The notes under the pieces were generated by a model that worked only from the letters and a program-made list of their open reading frames with translations, searched no databases and was not told where the DNA came from. From Lichenostomus cassidix (Eukaryota > Chordata > Aves > Passeriformes > Meliphagidae): a stretch of DNA of 64,000 nt. The stretch is from assembly GCA_008360975.2 (NCBI GenBank), contig CM039210.1, positions 20,855,007 through 20,919,006 on the forward strand. The letters run 5' to 3'. Positions 12,067 through 24,239 of this stretch are shown piece after piece. Each line of letters starts with the position of its first letter. The first letter of the stretch is position 1. Position numbers and translations under genes: made by a program.

Positions 12067-13053
12067 GGCCTGTTTGGGGCGAATCACTAGTTATACTTGC
12101 TTCTGGATTTGCAGAACTGGCTCAAATATATTTCTAGCTATTTTTATTCATTATTGAATAAGATACTTAAGAATAGGCTTAGGTAGGGAATCAGTCCCTA
12201 TTCTGATATTCTGACAAAGAATTGTCAGACTGAAATGTTATAATTTATTTCTTAAACATTTTCATTTAGTACTTTTGCCTATTATAGCAAAACTGTATAA
12301 CAAAAGCTGCATGGAAGACTACCACGCCCTGACTGAGGCCCTGCACTGCACGTTGATTGAGATAGATAAAGTGACTCAGGTCTGGGCTGGGGGAAGAAGA
12401 CATTCACAGGAGGATTAAGCTTCACACCTTCGGGGTGAAGACCACAGCCCCAGGCTAATCTGCTTCGAAGCTCACACAGACCCTCACACCAAAGCGGGGA
12501 AGGAGGAAAGGTTTTAGGTGTGTAGTGAAAAGGCAACTGGTTAGAGGCAGTGAACGCCTATCCTCCGCTATGCAGACCAGCTCAGCTGCGGGGGCCCTTC
12601 ACTCCGGGAAAAGCCGCATCCAAGTGAAGGACAGCAGAGGAGGTGTCATGGCCCATCAAAGCCCACCCCCGCCAAAGGGGTCCCCAGACCCTGCACCAGA
12701 GCACTGCACATGATGCAACAAATCCAGAGTCTTGCAAGAGACAGTGTCAAACCTAGCCCACTCAGGGGAGGCACGTGGGTGTTCCCACCTAGCCCAAACG
12801 TATATTAATCCACTGGATTCTATACTTTTCGGCATGTGGCAGTGGGAGACCCTCACCACCAAGACCAGATGGAGAGTAGCAACGAGACATCGTTGAGACC
12901 CTCAGAAGGCTATTATGTTTCTACCTCATTCCTGTCACTCTCTCCCTGTTCCGTCCCCCCACATACCACTCTCCCTCTCTTTCTCTTTGCCTCTTTTATA
13001 ATTAAATAAAATATATCATTTTTTTGGCCCCAACATCTAACCTCATTTAGTTT

Positions 13054-13993
13054 TGAAAGGAATAAGGGAGTGTCTTTACAAACAAAAGGCTGGTAAAGAT
13101 AATACCGGAGTCTGCTGGTAAGACAACATGGATACTAAGAGATAGAAGAAACAATGGGTAGGATTTCCATAGGAATTTCCCTAATTAGATTTACCCAAAA
13201 CTGTGTTAATAAACTACAGGAACAGATACACAAGAAGAAGAAGAAAAGGGGAATGTATATTGGTGTAATGGAAATTCGCAGAATCGCAAGAGAGAGGAAA
13301 AGGGGCCCCAACACATCCTGTTAAGGCATCCTGTTTGTCCACAGAACCGAATAGAAAGGGGAGGGAGACCCCCACCCTGCACATCCTGTATCCTGTATTT
13401 GTTGGGAGTGGGCTGTTATAGAATCATCGCTTGGGGGGGGGAAAGGGGGGGTGGGGCACTGCGAATGTGCAAGAACTTGTTTCCCATGACCACCGAAGGG
13501 CAGAATAAGACCACCTAGCAACACCACGACGCAGGGGCTGTACCAACTCTGGAAGATATACGTGGTCAGAAAATAGAGACTGCATAAAAAGGGGGGAGCT
13601 CGGACTATTTCGGGGCAGTTATCTGCCCAGCGCTGCCTCGCTGATACCCGCTTGCTCTAAATAAATCAAATTATACTTAATTGGACATTGTCTCTGATTG
13701 ATTATTGAGACCCAATTTATAACATTGGGAATGTCTGTATTAGGGGGGGGAGTATATTAATAAGGCATTCCGGGAAATCTGTACCTCTCGAGTACCTCAG
13801 CCAATGGGGAAAGAGAGAGGGAACCTGCGGCCAGGAAATTAGGATAAAAGAGGCTGCGTCCTCTAGCATTTTGAGAGAGACCCCATGAGAAATGCCCATG
13901 ACCTCTCCCTTTATTCATGAATAAAGTTACAGGACTCCTCTGTCTCCTTTTTGGACATAAACCTCTGGCGTTTGTGGATTAATTTTCCTGACA
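13054..13993 (+). mobile_element. Solo LTR (LTR-S) inside LTR-U
   Basis: Starts TGAAAGG and ends CCTGACA, with GTTT duplicated (13050-13053 and 13994-13997), a 4-bp class I pattern. It carries a TATA-like GGATAAAAG and an AATAAA near its end. It is itself split by LTR-T at 13254-13726. Confidence 0.7.
13254..13726 (+). mobile_element. Solo LTR (LTR-T) inside LTR-S
   Basis: Starts TGTATATTGG. GGGAA occurs on both sides (13249-13253 and 13727-13731). An AATAAA lies near 13660. The right end reads AACATT rather than a clean CA, so the exact edge is uncertain by about two bases. Confidence 0.65.
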
Positions 13994-14106
13994 GTTTTAA
14001 TCAAGTTTTGGGGTATTTGTTGAACCTGTCTGGGTTTGATCCGTTTTATTCACAGAGACTTAGTTTTCTTTGCTCTTCTGTGTAAAAACCAGATCATAAC
14101 AAGAAT

Positions 14107-14532
14107 CATAATGAAATTTAAGTTCACACTGCTTCTCTTTTTTTTCTACTTTTATCCAAAGTAAACTTTTACTTCCAGGAAATAAACAGTTATTTTATAT
14201 GTCATTTCTTTGCAAAACAGACAAATGATAAGTGTTCACATGTAAATTTTTAGTTTATATTTTCACCTATTAAAATGTTTTCCACACAAGTCAACATTCT
14301 TCATACATTTTTTTATATTATAATTTCGGTTAAACCAAAAAAAACAAGCAAAAGGAACAAAAACAGCTATCAACAGGAACACAAAACAGCTGTCAACTGG
14401 CTTATTGAACATTACACCACACCTGTAAGTCCTTCTTCAGCAACTTTAAGGAGGCACATATGCATGCACTCATGGAGGAAACCTAATTGATCTTAAATTA
14501 TTTTAAATCCCTAAATCAGATAAAATAAATTT
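14107..14532. other. AT-rich spacer
   Basis: Nothing recognised. This is probably original host sequence between LTR-U and ERV-L2. Confidence 0.6.
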
Positions 14533-14537
14533 AGAGG

Positions 14538-16114
14538 TGTCCTGGGTAACCTAAATTGTTATTGTATTCCATATCTATTTGTGCCAAAAATTGTTACTGT
14601 CTCTTTAAGACTTGGCACCACAGCCTGAAACAGAGCTGGGGGATTGCTGAGGTCCCTATAAAAAGTCAGGGGCATGCAAGAAAATCCTCTTGTACCTGGT
14701 AGGTTTTATCTAAGGTAGAGGCTCTGCTTCGGAGGGGGTTGTTCCAGGTAGGTTGTCTGGGCTCACAACAGTAGCAACCCGAAAAAAAGCTGCACTTCGC
14801 AATCAGAAACTGTTCCGGAGTGAATTTTGCACCAACTGGCAGCAGTGTGAAGCTTGAGCTGGTCCAGCGTCAGGCCACTGCTCGTCGGTTCCAAGTAGAC
14901 GTTTCTCATCCACCCCGACACACACACACACACACACACACCCAGAGACACATGTGGCTAAGAAACAGCAGCACCAACGCTGGCAGAGTCCAGCGGGTGG
15001 TAGAAGGAGGCAGCGAGACAATAGCACCAGCATCTGAAGAACCAGAGGCTGACACCACGGGTCTGGAGTTCCTTGGGCAAAGATTCATCAATTCTTATCT
15101 GCCAGTAGAATTGCTTCTTAAGCTCCTACCTTCCTAGGAGGGTTTGCCGCCATTTTCCCTTTGTGTTTTGAGCCACATGCTTGGCTGCGGTGGCCACCAT
15201 CTTAGGAGGGGTCACTCTGCCACTTTAAGTTTCTCTTTGTCCCTGTGATAAATGAGTGGATAGTGAATGTTGGCTTTCGCATATATGAATTTAGCATTTA
15301 TAAGTGATAAGGTACTGTGTAAAGTAGCACTTAGATAAAATATAGTTAAGTAGAAACAAAGTTAGAGTGAATTATAAACTATGTAATAGTTGGAGTATGC
15401 TAAAAATGTGGTAAGAAATACATGGTAATAGATGTCTTTTAAACTGATAAGCCACAAAGCCAGAGATCAAGACGCCCTGAAGGAAGAAAAAGAAACAGAC
15501 CTCATGCATCCCAGGAAATCGGTGATCTACAGTCACACCTCCCTAGGAAGAGTGTCAGCCAAAAGTTGAATATGGGGTATAGAAGACTTCAGCCTTCAAC
15601 CCTGAAACAAACCACAAGACCAAGATGTCGCCGGCCTGGTGGACAGAGGCATAGAGCGAAGAAGGAGGAATAATTGAAGTGTAAATAGGGTTTTTATGGA
15701 CTTAATGAATATGTAACAGTTACAGAAAGTACTTAAGCACACATTAAAATGAATTGGGTGCGGGACTGAGAATAAGGCAAACCAGCCACACCCGCCCGGC
15801 TGTAAATCTTTGTTCTCGTAATAAATGTTCAATATTATATTCCTAAAAATGCCGGCTTGTGAATTTGTTTATATTATCCCTGAGGGGTGCACATGATCTA
15901 GCAATTTTGTTTCTAGTGATTATTTACTGTTTGGTTTCTTTTTTTTTTTTTTTTTTTGCCTGTTGCTGTTTTGCTTGTTAGGAAACTGTTATTTCTTGAC
16001 TTATATCTACTTGTATGGGGGGGGGTTTCCTTATTCGTGGAAAGGGATTGATTAAAAACAAAAGGTGAGAACTCAATTTAGAGTGTTCCCCTTAAATTGT
16101 CTCAAACCAAGACA
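14538..16114 (+). repeat. 5' LTR of ERV-L2
   Basis: Begins TGTCCTGGG and ends CCAAGACA. It holds a (CA)n run near 14922-14942 and LTR-R at 15246-15877. It aligns with 31814-33310. Confidence 0.88.
15246..15877 (+). mobile_element. Insertion inside the ERV-L2 5' LTR (LTR-R)
   Basis: The sequence is absent from the matching place in the 3' LTR. CCCTG flanks it (15241-15245 and 15878-15882). It starts TGATAAATG and has an AATAAA near 15825. The right end is not a standard CA. Confidence 0.65.
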
Positions 16115-16118
16115 AATA

Positions 16119-16136
16119 TGGTGACCAACTTGAAGG
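16119..16136 (+). other. Decayed primer binding site of ERV-L2
   Basis: Starts TGGTGACCAA four bases after the LTR. It aligns with the lysine-type site of ERV-L1 with several changes. Confidence 0.55.
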
Positions 16137-16226
16137 GGCATAAGAAAGTGACAAAGTGGCACTTTTGTCCGGATCATTTTGTACTGGATACAGAACTCAC
16201 TGGTCAACATGATGTTCAGTCAAATC

Positions 16227-17636
16227 ATGGAGCTCTGGCACCTAGGCATGTATACTTCTCCGTATATATGGTACAATTTGCCTGAGATAGGCCTCTTTTT
16301 TAGATCAGGGACACAAACCAAGATTGCTTTGTTGATATACTCTGCAATATCAGCTTATATAGAGATAACATTAGAGGCAGCGAGGATTATCTGGGATGTG
16401 TATTTGCTGCAGTTTTGCCTGTCCTGGTCTCAGCTGTGACTTCTGGGGATTTAGTAATAATCACCCCCAGCCTGCTGGGAGAAAAGTAGGGGATGATTTT
16501 TCCATGGCTATTACCTCCTTCTCCCCCTTCAGGTCTGACACATCACCTTTTAAGAATGTTTCTTTCTGTCTGGCTGTTAAGGACACCATGTTTTTGTTGC
16601 TAATTCTGTTAATTTACCTTTATATGGCCTACAACACATTTAGAATCAGGGCTGAGATTTCCAGGGAGGTTGCTCAGAGATCTTCCCCAGCAGTGGAAAA
16701 TCCTGAGTGGCATGGGATGTGGGAGAATATAAGCCAGGTCATGAAGAAAAACTCTGCCCCAATAGTTTGGAATTTCCCCCTGAACAAATTCAGAACCCAG
16801 CTGAGGTAGGGAAATATCGGAAAGAAAATGGCAATGACAGCTTCAGTGAGGGGCAGCTCATTGCAATGTGCTGGGTCCTGGCTGATGCTTATCGCACACT
16901 GCTCGATACCCCGTACAGCAGCACCTACATCTGGAGGAAAAGGAGAACAAATCGGAGGACACCATGGTCACTCAGTCTGCAGTTAAACCAGAAGGGCAGC
17001 CTAAGCCAATAGCAGTCACCCCTGTCCAGAGGAGAAAGTATAAGACCAAATCCATTTGCCCAGTGGATGATGACAGGGAGGCAGGACCCTCACAGGAAGC
17101 AGAGGAATCAGAACCAGAAATAATCACCGAATCTTCGTCCGTAGAAAGTCTCTGTAATCTCAGGAAAGACCTCACCCAACGACCTGAAGAGTCTATATTG
17201 AGCTTGTTGATCTAAGTCTGGGACACTGCAGGTGATGGTTCAGTTTTGGACGGTATTAAAGCAAGGCACTTGGGATCTCTGTCGTGTCATGTGGGTATCA
17301 ACCAGGGGATCATGAGAAGGCCAGAACCCCTCAGCCTCTGGACGCAACTCTTGGCCAGTGTGAAGGAGAGATAGCTTTGCCCAGAAGATTTCCAGCTGCA
17401 GCAAGGCCCTTGGAAGACCATGGAGCAACAAATCCAATGCTTGCGAGAACGGGCTGTGATAGAGATCCTTTTCTGAAATGATGACAAAACCACTAAGAGT
17501 CCAGACCTGGTGAAATGTGCAACACTGACATGGCTCAAAATTGTACAACTTGGGACACAGGCATTCTCCCACTTCCTAGTGACACTGCAGTGGAATGAGG
17601 AAAATGAGACAGTGGGCACCATGCCAAGATGATACA
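16227..17636 (+). pseudogene. gag: ERV-L2 gag with N-terminal membrane region
   Basis: Decayed Gag related to that of provirus B. The first frame (from ATG 16227) gives hydrophobic helices around IALLIYSAISAYIEI. A stop at 16437-16439 and a frameshift follow. The next frame (to 16807) gives a third helix, MFLLLILLIYLYMAY. A later frame (from about 16960) holds the linker with QPKPIAVTPVQ and AGPSQEAEE, then capsid with EEPEIIT-like and LGSLS motifs and CLRERAVIEILF. Alignment with provirus B runs from first Met to about 17636, so the unusual membrane domain predates the split of the two families. It is inactivated by several stops and frameshifts, and cut at its 3' end by the G1 insertion. 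The capsid part resembles ERV-L/Fv1 Gag from family knowledge. Confidence 0.85.
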
Positions 17637-17639
17637 AGG

Positions 17640-18105
17640 GAATCAGAAGTTAAGCGATAACTTGTCAGAAACTGCTCACCACACAATATATCTACTGACT
17701 TAGCGTTCATTGTGTTTGCCAAACAAAAACTGTAATACTCTAGAACTTCCACGCTGGCAAAAAACCCCAAATTTGTTGTTCTGGCCTTTGGATGGAGAGA
17801 AGGTCAGTGAAAAAGACCTTCTGCAAAGACCCCTCCATAAAACAGAACTACACAGGCACAAGGATATAAAAATGACTTTTGAACTCATTATAATACAAAG
17901 CAGGGATAGGTTATGCATATGTATAAGCGTATTGGGAAACTCTATGAATTTATAACATGTAACCACATATATACTGAGCTATACGGGACTGATGGCACGC
18001 GTGTCTTTGGAGAGCTACCTCCCACGTGCCCGGTGCTGCAATAAACATACCGGCTTTACAACTTAAAATTATATAGGTTGTGAAGTTTTTCTCTTTCCTA
18101 AATCA
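17640..18105 (+). repeat. 5' LTR of G1
   Basis: The right end, TAAATCA, lies two bases before the primer-site-like sequence. It contains a TATA-like segment near 17965 and the GGAG/CTCC hairpin with AATAAA (18007-18046) shared with other class I LTRs here. The left edge is uncertain. Confidence 0.7.
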
Positions 18106-18107
18106 TT

Positions 18108-18125
18108 TGGTGAGCCAGGAAGGAG
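18108..18125 (+). other. Primer-binding-site-like sequence of G1
   Basis: Starts TGGTGAGCCAGG just after the LTR. I cannot assign it to a tRNA with confidence. Confidence 0.5.
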
Positions 18126-18924
18126 AACCTCTGTCCAGTGCAGGGCTGGCCAGGAACGGATTCTTTAGCACGCCCCTGGGCTCTTTTCCCTAGAAGACCT
18201 CCGCTTCTTGCTCGACCACTGACCGGGCAGAGAAGTATCTACTAGCGGCACGAAAAACAGTATGTTTATCATTCAATAAGTCTACAAGGCCTACGTGTAG
18301 CCAGGGAGGGCTGGTAAGGCACTAGAGACATCTACGTGCACAGCAAAAGTCCCTGTTTAGGCTTGCAAGCAGCTGGCCACGGGCTAGCAGGGAAAGGATA
18401 CTGCAAAGATCTGCCAAGGAAGATCGAGGCGAATCCAAGGATTCTGCTGCATTCCAGGTTTGGAAGCCAAGATAGACCTGCCAATGACTGTATAAGAGGC
18501 AGGAGAAAGGGTAAGCAGAATATTACCGTATGTCTGGGTGTCGAGAGCTCCTATAACCAGTGTGTGTGCATGTGTGTGTGCTCGGCTTCTCATAACCGGA
18601 TCCTGGAAGTAAGCGCAGACTGGGGACAGAAGTGACGCCCCTAATAACCCGGATCCCGGAAGTAAGGTATGAATGTTTAAAGTTTGTGTATTGTTTTGAA
18701 TGGTGTGCATAGAAGTTTATTGTGTAATTTGTCTTTGCTGTGACGGTGTGTTAAGTAATTGCATGCTGTATATGATAGTTTAAGCTATAATGATTAAACT
18801 GTGAGAGAAGAAAACCAGAGGGGAATACTAACCGAGAGACACCCCGTACCCAAGGAGTAGTTAATACATTATACAGGTGACCTAGAGTGAGTAATATAAC
18901 ATTTAAATAAAAATTTTAAGCAGA

Positions 18925-20412
18925 ATGGGAAGTGGCCAGAGTAAAAAGACATTAACAAAGAGCCCCCTTGGATGCATTTTAGCACATTAGAAAGAAATAG
19001 CCGGGAGAGGGGGGACAGAAAATAAGAAGATCCTTATTAAATTTTGCAACCAGTAGTGGCCTTTATATAAATTAGATTGTGATGAAAAATGGCCACTTTT
19101 TGGAACTTTAGATTATAACACCCTTTTGCAACTAATGTTGTTTTTGAGAAGAGAGGGAAAGTAGGATGAAGTTTCTTATGCAGACATGTTTTTCTCTCTC
19201 CGCAACCACCCCGAATGGCAGAGAGACTGTGGGCTTGTGCCACTTCAGGATCCCTTGGTATTGGCCCTTGAAAGGGAAAATAGAGCTACTAAAAATAGAC
19301 TCAAACGATGCTGTTCAGCTTGCAGCATAAACCAAACATGTACAAAACCAGACAAAGTTCATCATGCGGCCACACAAGAACAAGAATTAACTGATTTTCT
19401 TAATCCCCCTCCTAAGAAGAGAGAGGATGATGCAGACTCGGAAGACACGCCTTCCCCTCCAGGAAGCCCGGTCTCTGCTCGAACACGAGAGAAGCAAGGG
19501 CAAGTGCTGCAAGCACCCCTACGAGAGGCAGTAGGGCCGGAGGGTAATACAGTGCTGATCAGAGTACCTTTTTCTACCATTGACATAGAAGTCTAGGAAA
19601 AGATTGCAAAAGATTATCGAGCAGATCCAACAATCGTAAGTAAACATTTACATTTTATAATGAAACAACATAATCCCGATTAGAATAATATTCAATTGTT
19701 ATTGGAAGCTGTAACAAAAACCGAAAAACAATTAATTTTGAAAAAGGCAAAGAATTTGGCTGAAGATTATTACAAAACACAACAAGAGGATCACAAAGAA
19801 TATTTGCCACTCCAGGACCCAAAATGGGATCCAAACAGAACAGCCGAAATGGCTAAACTACAGCCTTATCAGGAGTGGATAGTGAAAGCCATAGAAAAAG
19901 CAATTCCTAAAACCATTAACTGGTCAGCACTGTATGCAGTCAAACAGGGCCCCTCTGAGTCTCCAACTGACTTTCTAGAGCGATTAAAAGATGCTATGTG
20001 CAAAAACACAACACTGGACCCTGGGTCGGAGGTGGGGATACAACAATTAGTGTCTCTCTTTTTAGGCCAATCACAGGGGGACATTAGACGTAAACTCCAG
20101 AAACTGCGTTCAACTGAGAGCAGAAATTTAGAGGTATTATTGGATGCAGTGTGCAAAGTGTACAGTAACCGAGAGGCAAAATATAAAGAGGGAGTCAAAA
20201 AGTTAGTGACATTAGTAGAAGAGAGTAGAAAAAGGAGTAATCAAAAAGGGAGGCAGAGGCAAGGAGAAACCAGACTGCACAAGGACCAGTGTGCAAACTG
20301 CAAGAAATTCGGACATTGGAAAGATAATTGCCCAGAGAGGAAAAATACATGTCCCAATAAGAAACGGGATAACTTTGAAGAGAAAGAAATTGCATATGTT
20401 AAGGAAGACTGA
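18925..20412 (+). pseudogene. gag: G1 gag
   Basis: Class I Gag remnant. The ATG at 18925 begins MGSGQSKK, a myristoylation-type start. A stop follows after 21 codons and others break the matrix part; a frame at 19186-19596 holds RNHPEW. The last frame (19696-20412) contains the capsid C-terminal region with QGPSESPTDFLERL, the major homology region, and one zinc knuckle, CANCKKFGHWKDNC, of the form CX2CX4HX4C, followed by a lysine-rich tail. One knuckle and the myristoylation start are typical of gammaretrovirus-like Gag. It lies directly upstream of protease in the usual order. Confidence 0.88.
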
Positions 20413-20429
20413 AGAAGACTGGGAGATTC

Positions 20430-23400
20430 CACCCTAGCAGATCCCCTGGTTATAGTAAAGTTAGGGGGAAAAGAGAAAGAAGTAGAGTTTCTAAGAGATA
20501 CGGGAGCAACTTATTCAGTCTTAAATAAAGCTTTGATGCCTATAGGAGAAGATTATGTCATAGTAAAAGGCACCACTAGCCAACCTGAAAAAGCATATTT
20601 CTGTAAGCCCCTGAAGTATAAACTTGAGAAACAATAAAGAATTCATAAGTTTCTATACATGCCCAACTCTCCAAAAGCACTCTTGGGTAAAGACTTATTG
20701 GAACAATTGAAAGCAACCATTATGTTTAAAAATGTAGAAATTACTCTGGAGGTGAATGATCACCAATATATAAAAATATTAAGCTTAATATTAACAACCA
20801 CTAAGACCAAAAAAAAATTAGTAAAAAAATAACCAATCAAGTATTTCCTGGGGTTTGGGCCACTGGTGTTCCTGGGAAAGCTAAGAATGCACCTCCCATA
20901 CAAATTAAACTCAAGGAGGAAAAACAGCCAGTTAGACTTAAACAATATCCTTTAAAGAAAGAAGACCAAGAAAAAAATTAGCCCAGTAATAAAAAACATT
21001 TTGCAGCTAAGACTATTGAAAAAATGCCAGTCTGATTTTAACACCCCTATACTACCTGTTCTCAAACCTGATGGATCATACCAGGTAGTGCAGGAAGGGC
21101 TGTAAATAAAATAGCAAAAAACCTCTACCCTGTGGTAGCAAATCCATATACCTTATTAACTGAATTAACACCAGAGTTAACTTAGTTTACTGTTCTAGAT
21201 TTGAAAGATGCCTTCTTTTGCCTCCCTCTCCACGAAGCCAGCCAGAGAATATTCGCTTTTGAATGGGAAAGCCCTAAAAGTGGACGTAAAATTCAGCTCA
21301 CCTGGACAGCGTTGCCTCAGGAGTTCAAAAATAGTCCTACCATATTTAGAGACCAACTTGCTAAAGACTTAGAATCCTGAAAAGCCCCGCCATCAAAAAG
21401 AAAACTTTTGCAGTATGTGGATGACCTCTTAATAGCTACCAAGACTGAAGAGGCCTGTCTTGCCTGGACAGTAAGTCTGCTAAACATTCTAGGACTACAG
21501 GGATATCGAGTTTCCAAGAAAAAAACCCAAGTAATGAAGAAAAAGGTAGTCTATTTGGGCTATGAAATCAGTGCAGGACAGAGAACCTTGGGACGAGACC
21601 GCAAGGAGGCCATCTGCCAGATCCCAAAACCTCAAACTGTGAAAGAACTCAGAACATTCTTGGCAATGACAGGATGGTGTCGAATTTGGGTTTATAGTTA
21701 TGGTTTACTTGTGAAGCCCCTATATGCTCTCATAAACACAGAACAGAGAGATCTTCAGTGGACAAAAGAGGCCACACGGGCCTTCGACCAGCTGAAGAAT
21801 GCCCTCATGTCAGCTCCAGCTCTAAGACTTCCAGACGTAAGTAAACCATTAATTCTGTTTTCCCATGAGAAACAAAAGATTGCCTTAAGAATATTAGCAC
21901 AGGACCTGGGTCCGTATCAATGGGCAGTTGCTTATTTGTCTAAGCAGCTATATGCAGCAGCCAAAGGATGGCTGGAGTGCCTCAGGGCTGTTGCAGCAGT
22001 CGTGATGAACATTCAAGAGGCACGGAAATTTACCCTGGGCCAGAAAATGACTGTGCTAGTGTCTCACACAATGTCTGCAGTGCTGGAAATGAAAGGTGGC
22101 CACTGGCTTTCCCCACAAAGGTTCCTGAAATACCAAGCCATCATGGTGGAACAAGATGATGTAGAAATAGTAGTAACTAACACTGTCAACCCAGCTTCTT
22201 TTCTCAGTGAGAATGAAGGAGAGCCAGTACACCACGATTGTCTGGAGACCATTAAAGCCACATACTCCAGTTATCCAGATCTGAAGGATACCCCTTTGGA
22301 TGATGCAGAAACCTGGTTCACTGATGAAAGCAGCTACATCATCAGTAGAAAGCAACATGCTGGGTATGCAGTTACCACCTGCAAAGAAGTAATAGAGTCT
22401 GGACCTTTGCCAACAAACACCTCTGCACAGAAAGCTGAAATAATTGCTCTAATCCGTGCTCTGGAAATAGCAGAAAGAAAGAAAATAAACATCTATACAG
22501 ACTCAAAATATGCATTTGGAGTTGTACATGCACATGGAGCCATTTGGAAAGAAAGGGAATTGTTGAACTCACAAGAAAAAAACATTAAACATGCACAAGA
22601 AATACTGCAGCTGTTGGAAGCAGTCCAGCTACCTGGGAAGGTAGCAATCATGCACATCAAGGCACACCAAAAGGTGAGCTCTAAATTGGAAGAAGGAAAC
22701 AAGCTGGCAGACAGAGAGGCAAAAGAAGCAGCAAAAAGTGAAGTAACAACGGAAGGAGCTTTAATCCCAGATAGGCAAGTCTCCCTAGAAAGTAAGCCAA
22801 AATATAACAAAAAAAATAGAACATTAATTAAAAGTGAGAAAAGAACATATAACTGAGAGAAATGAGCTATTACAGCAGAGGGAAGAATAGTAATCCCTTC
22901 TCATTTATTGTGGTCATTAATTAAGGAGGAACATCAGAAAACACACTGGGGAGTAGATGCTTTATATAAATATTTAAATAATAAAATTATTGCCAAGAAA
23001 TTACAAAATACCATCAAACAGGTAACCTGGCAGTGTAATCTTTGCCTCCAGACTAAATCCAAAATTACCCACAAATTAAAACTTGGTCAAATTGGGAGGG
23101 GCCATGGGCCTGGACAGCAGTGGCAAATTGATTTGATAGAACTTCCAAAAAAAGGGGGGTATCGATATTTGTTAGTATTAACAGATACCTTTTCAGAGTA
23201 GCCAGAAACCTTCCTCACCAGTGTTAGAAAATAAAGTTTGTACAAGCAAGATCATTGTTAAGCTAAGGTGATGGACCATATACAGGCCGCAGCACTTCGC
23301 TTCCCTGAGAACGCTTCGTGAGAAGGTGCTGGGGAGGTGCAGCTGTGCCCGTATGCTTTGAGAGTACCGTAAGAAGTGTGCTGGGAGTGAACTTGTGATT

Positions 23401-24230
23401 AGCAAGGAATGAAGGAGAAAAACCATGACAGTGTGAGAGTGGAATGCAATATGGATTGTAATCTGTGTAGTTATAATTAGTAACATTGTAACAGTATATA
23501 AACCCTGCATGAAGTAGAATAAACGAAGCTTGCTTTATGACCCATATTGAGACGTGTCGTGAGCTTCCCTCTCACCTTTCATTACACCAGAACCGCTAAG
23601 GTCCGGGAAGTAACAAAAGTATTGCTACAAAAAATAATACCACGCTGCGGAGTTCCAGCCACAATATCCTCAGGCAGAAGATCCCACTTTATTGCAAGAG
23701 TAGTGCAGCAAATAAACTGCCAATTAGGCATAAAATGGAAACTCCACACCCCGTACCAACCTCAATCAAGTGGCCAAGTAGAAAAAATGAACCATCTAAT
23801 CAAGCAACAGATTGTGAGGCTAGGGCAAGAAGCCAATTTACCCTGGCCCCAATCTCTCCCACTTGCATTGCTATGAATTCAGACCAAACCCAGAACTAAA
23901 GAACAGTTAAGCCCCATTGAAATACTCTATGAGAGACCATACGGAATACAAAAACCAATATCTACCCAAATTGGAAAAAAAATAATGACCACCTATATGG
24001 TGGCTTTAAGCAAGCAACTAAAAAAGATTGAGAAACATGTGGCCGGAACTCGAAGCCAAAGTTTAGACAAGCCTGTACATGATATTCAACCTGAAAATTA
24101 TGTATATGTTAAGTCTCTTGCAAAAAAACTCTGGAGCCATAGTGGGAAGGACCGTTTCAGATACTCCTTACCACTTTCACCGCAATTAAAATCAAGGAGC
24201 AGAACGCCTGGATTCATCATACCCGAGTGA
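20430..24230 (+). pseudogene. pol: G1 pro-pol
   Basis: Protease has RDTGATYSVLN (about 20494-20526). RT is broken by several stops and frameshifts up to 21400; it retains [15 protein letters not shown] and YVDD (21414-21425). The longest open part (21408-22856) covers RT palm, connection and RNase H with FTDESS, AEIIAL and YTDSKYAF. Integrase follows (22908-24230) with H, H and CNLC zinc residues and QIDLIELP, but the second catalytic aspartate is replaced (SSGRRSHF) and a 365-bp solo LTR splits it at 23222-23586. The element is dead, and related to G2 pol. The gamma-type order and motifs are family knowledge. Confidence 0.9.
23222..23586 (+). mobile_element. Solo LTR inside G1 integrase
   Basis: Starts TGTTAGAAAA and ends CATTACA, with CCAG duplicated (23218-23221 and 23587-23590), a 4-bp class I pattern. 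TATATAAACC and AATAAA lie near 23498 and 23519. Integrase reading resumes cleanly on the far side. Confidence 0.85.
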
Positions 24231-24239
24231 AAAAAGCCC

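Larger units (their letters stand above)
6278..12086 (+). mobile_element. Class I solo LTR (LTR-V copy B) split by two insertions
   Basis: The LTR survives as 6278-6562, 11225-11441 and 12073-12086. It starts TGAGAAAG, ends GAATCA and is flanked by CTAG (6274-6277 and 12087-12090). Provirus A sits in the first break with GTGGT duplicated; LTR-W sits in the second with GGCCTG duplicated. The three pieces read continuously against copy A at 3473-3894, which confirms the order: LTR-V first, the other two later. Confidence 0.85.
12223..14101 (+). mobile_element. Solo LTR (LTR-U copy 1) with nested LTRs
   Basis: Begins TGTCAGACTG, ends CATAACA and is flanked by AGAAT (12218-12222 and 14102-14106). 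It aligns with LTR-U copy 2 at 29677-30557. It is interrupted at 13054-13993 by LTR-S. Confidence 0.85.

Noticed and set aside
14906..14945. (CA)n tract as a possible CRISPR or regulatory repeat
   Set aside because: A simple microsatellite inside the ERV-L2 LTR, present in shorter form in the 3' LTR; no spacers.
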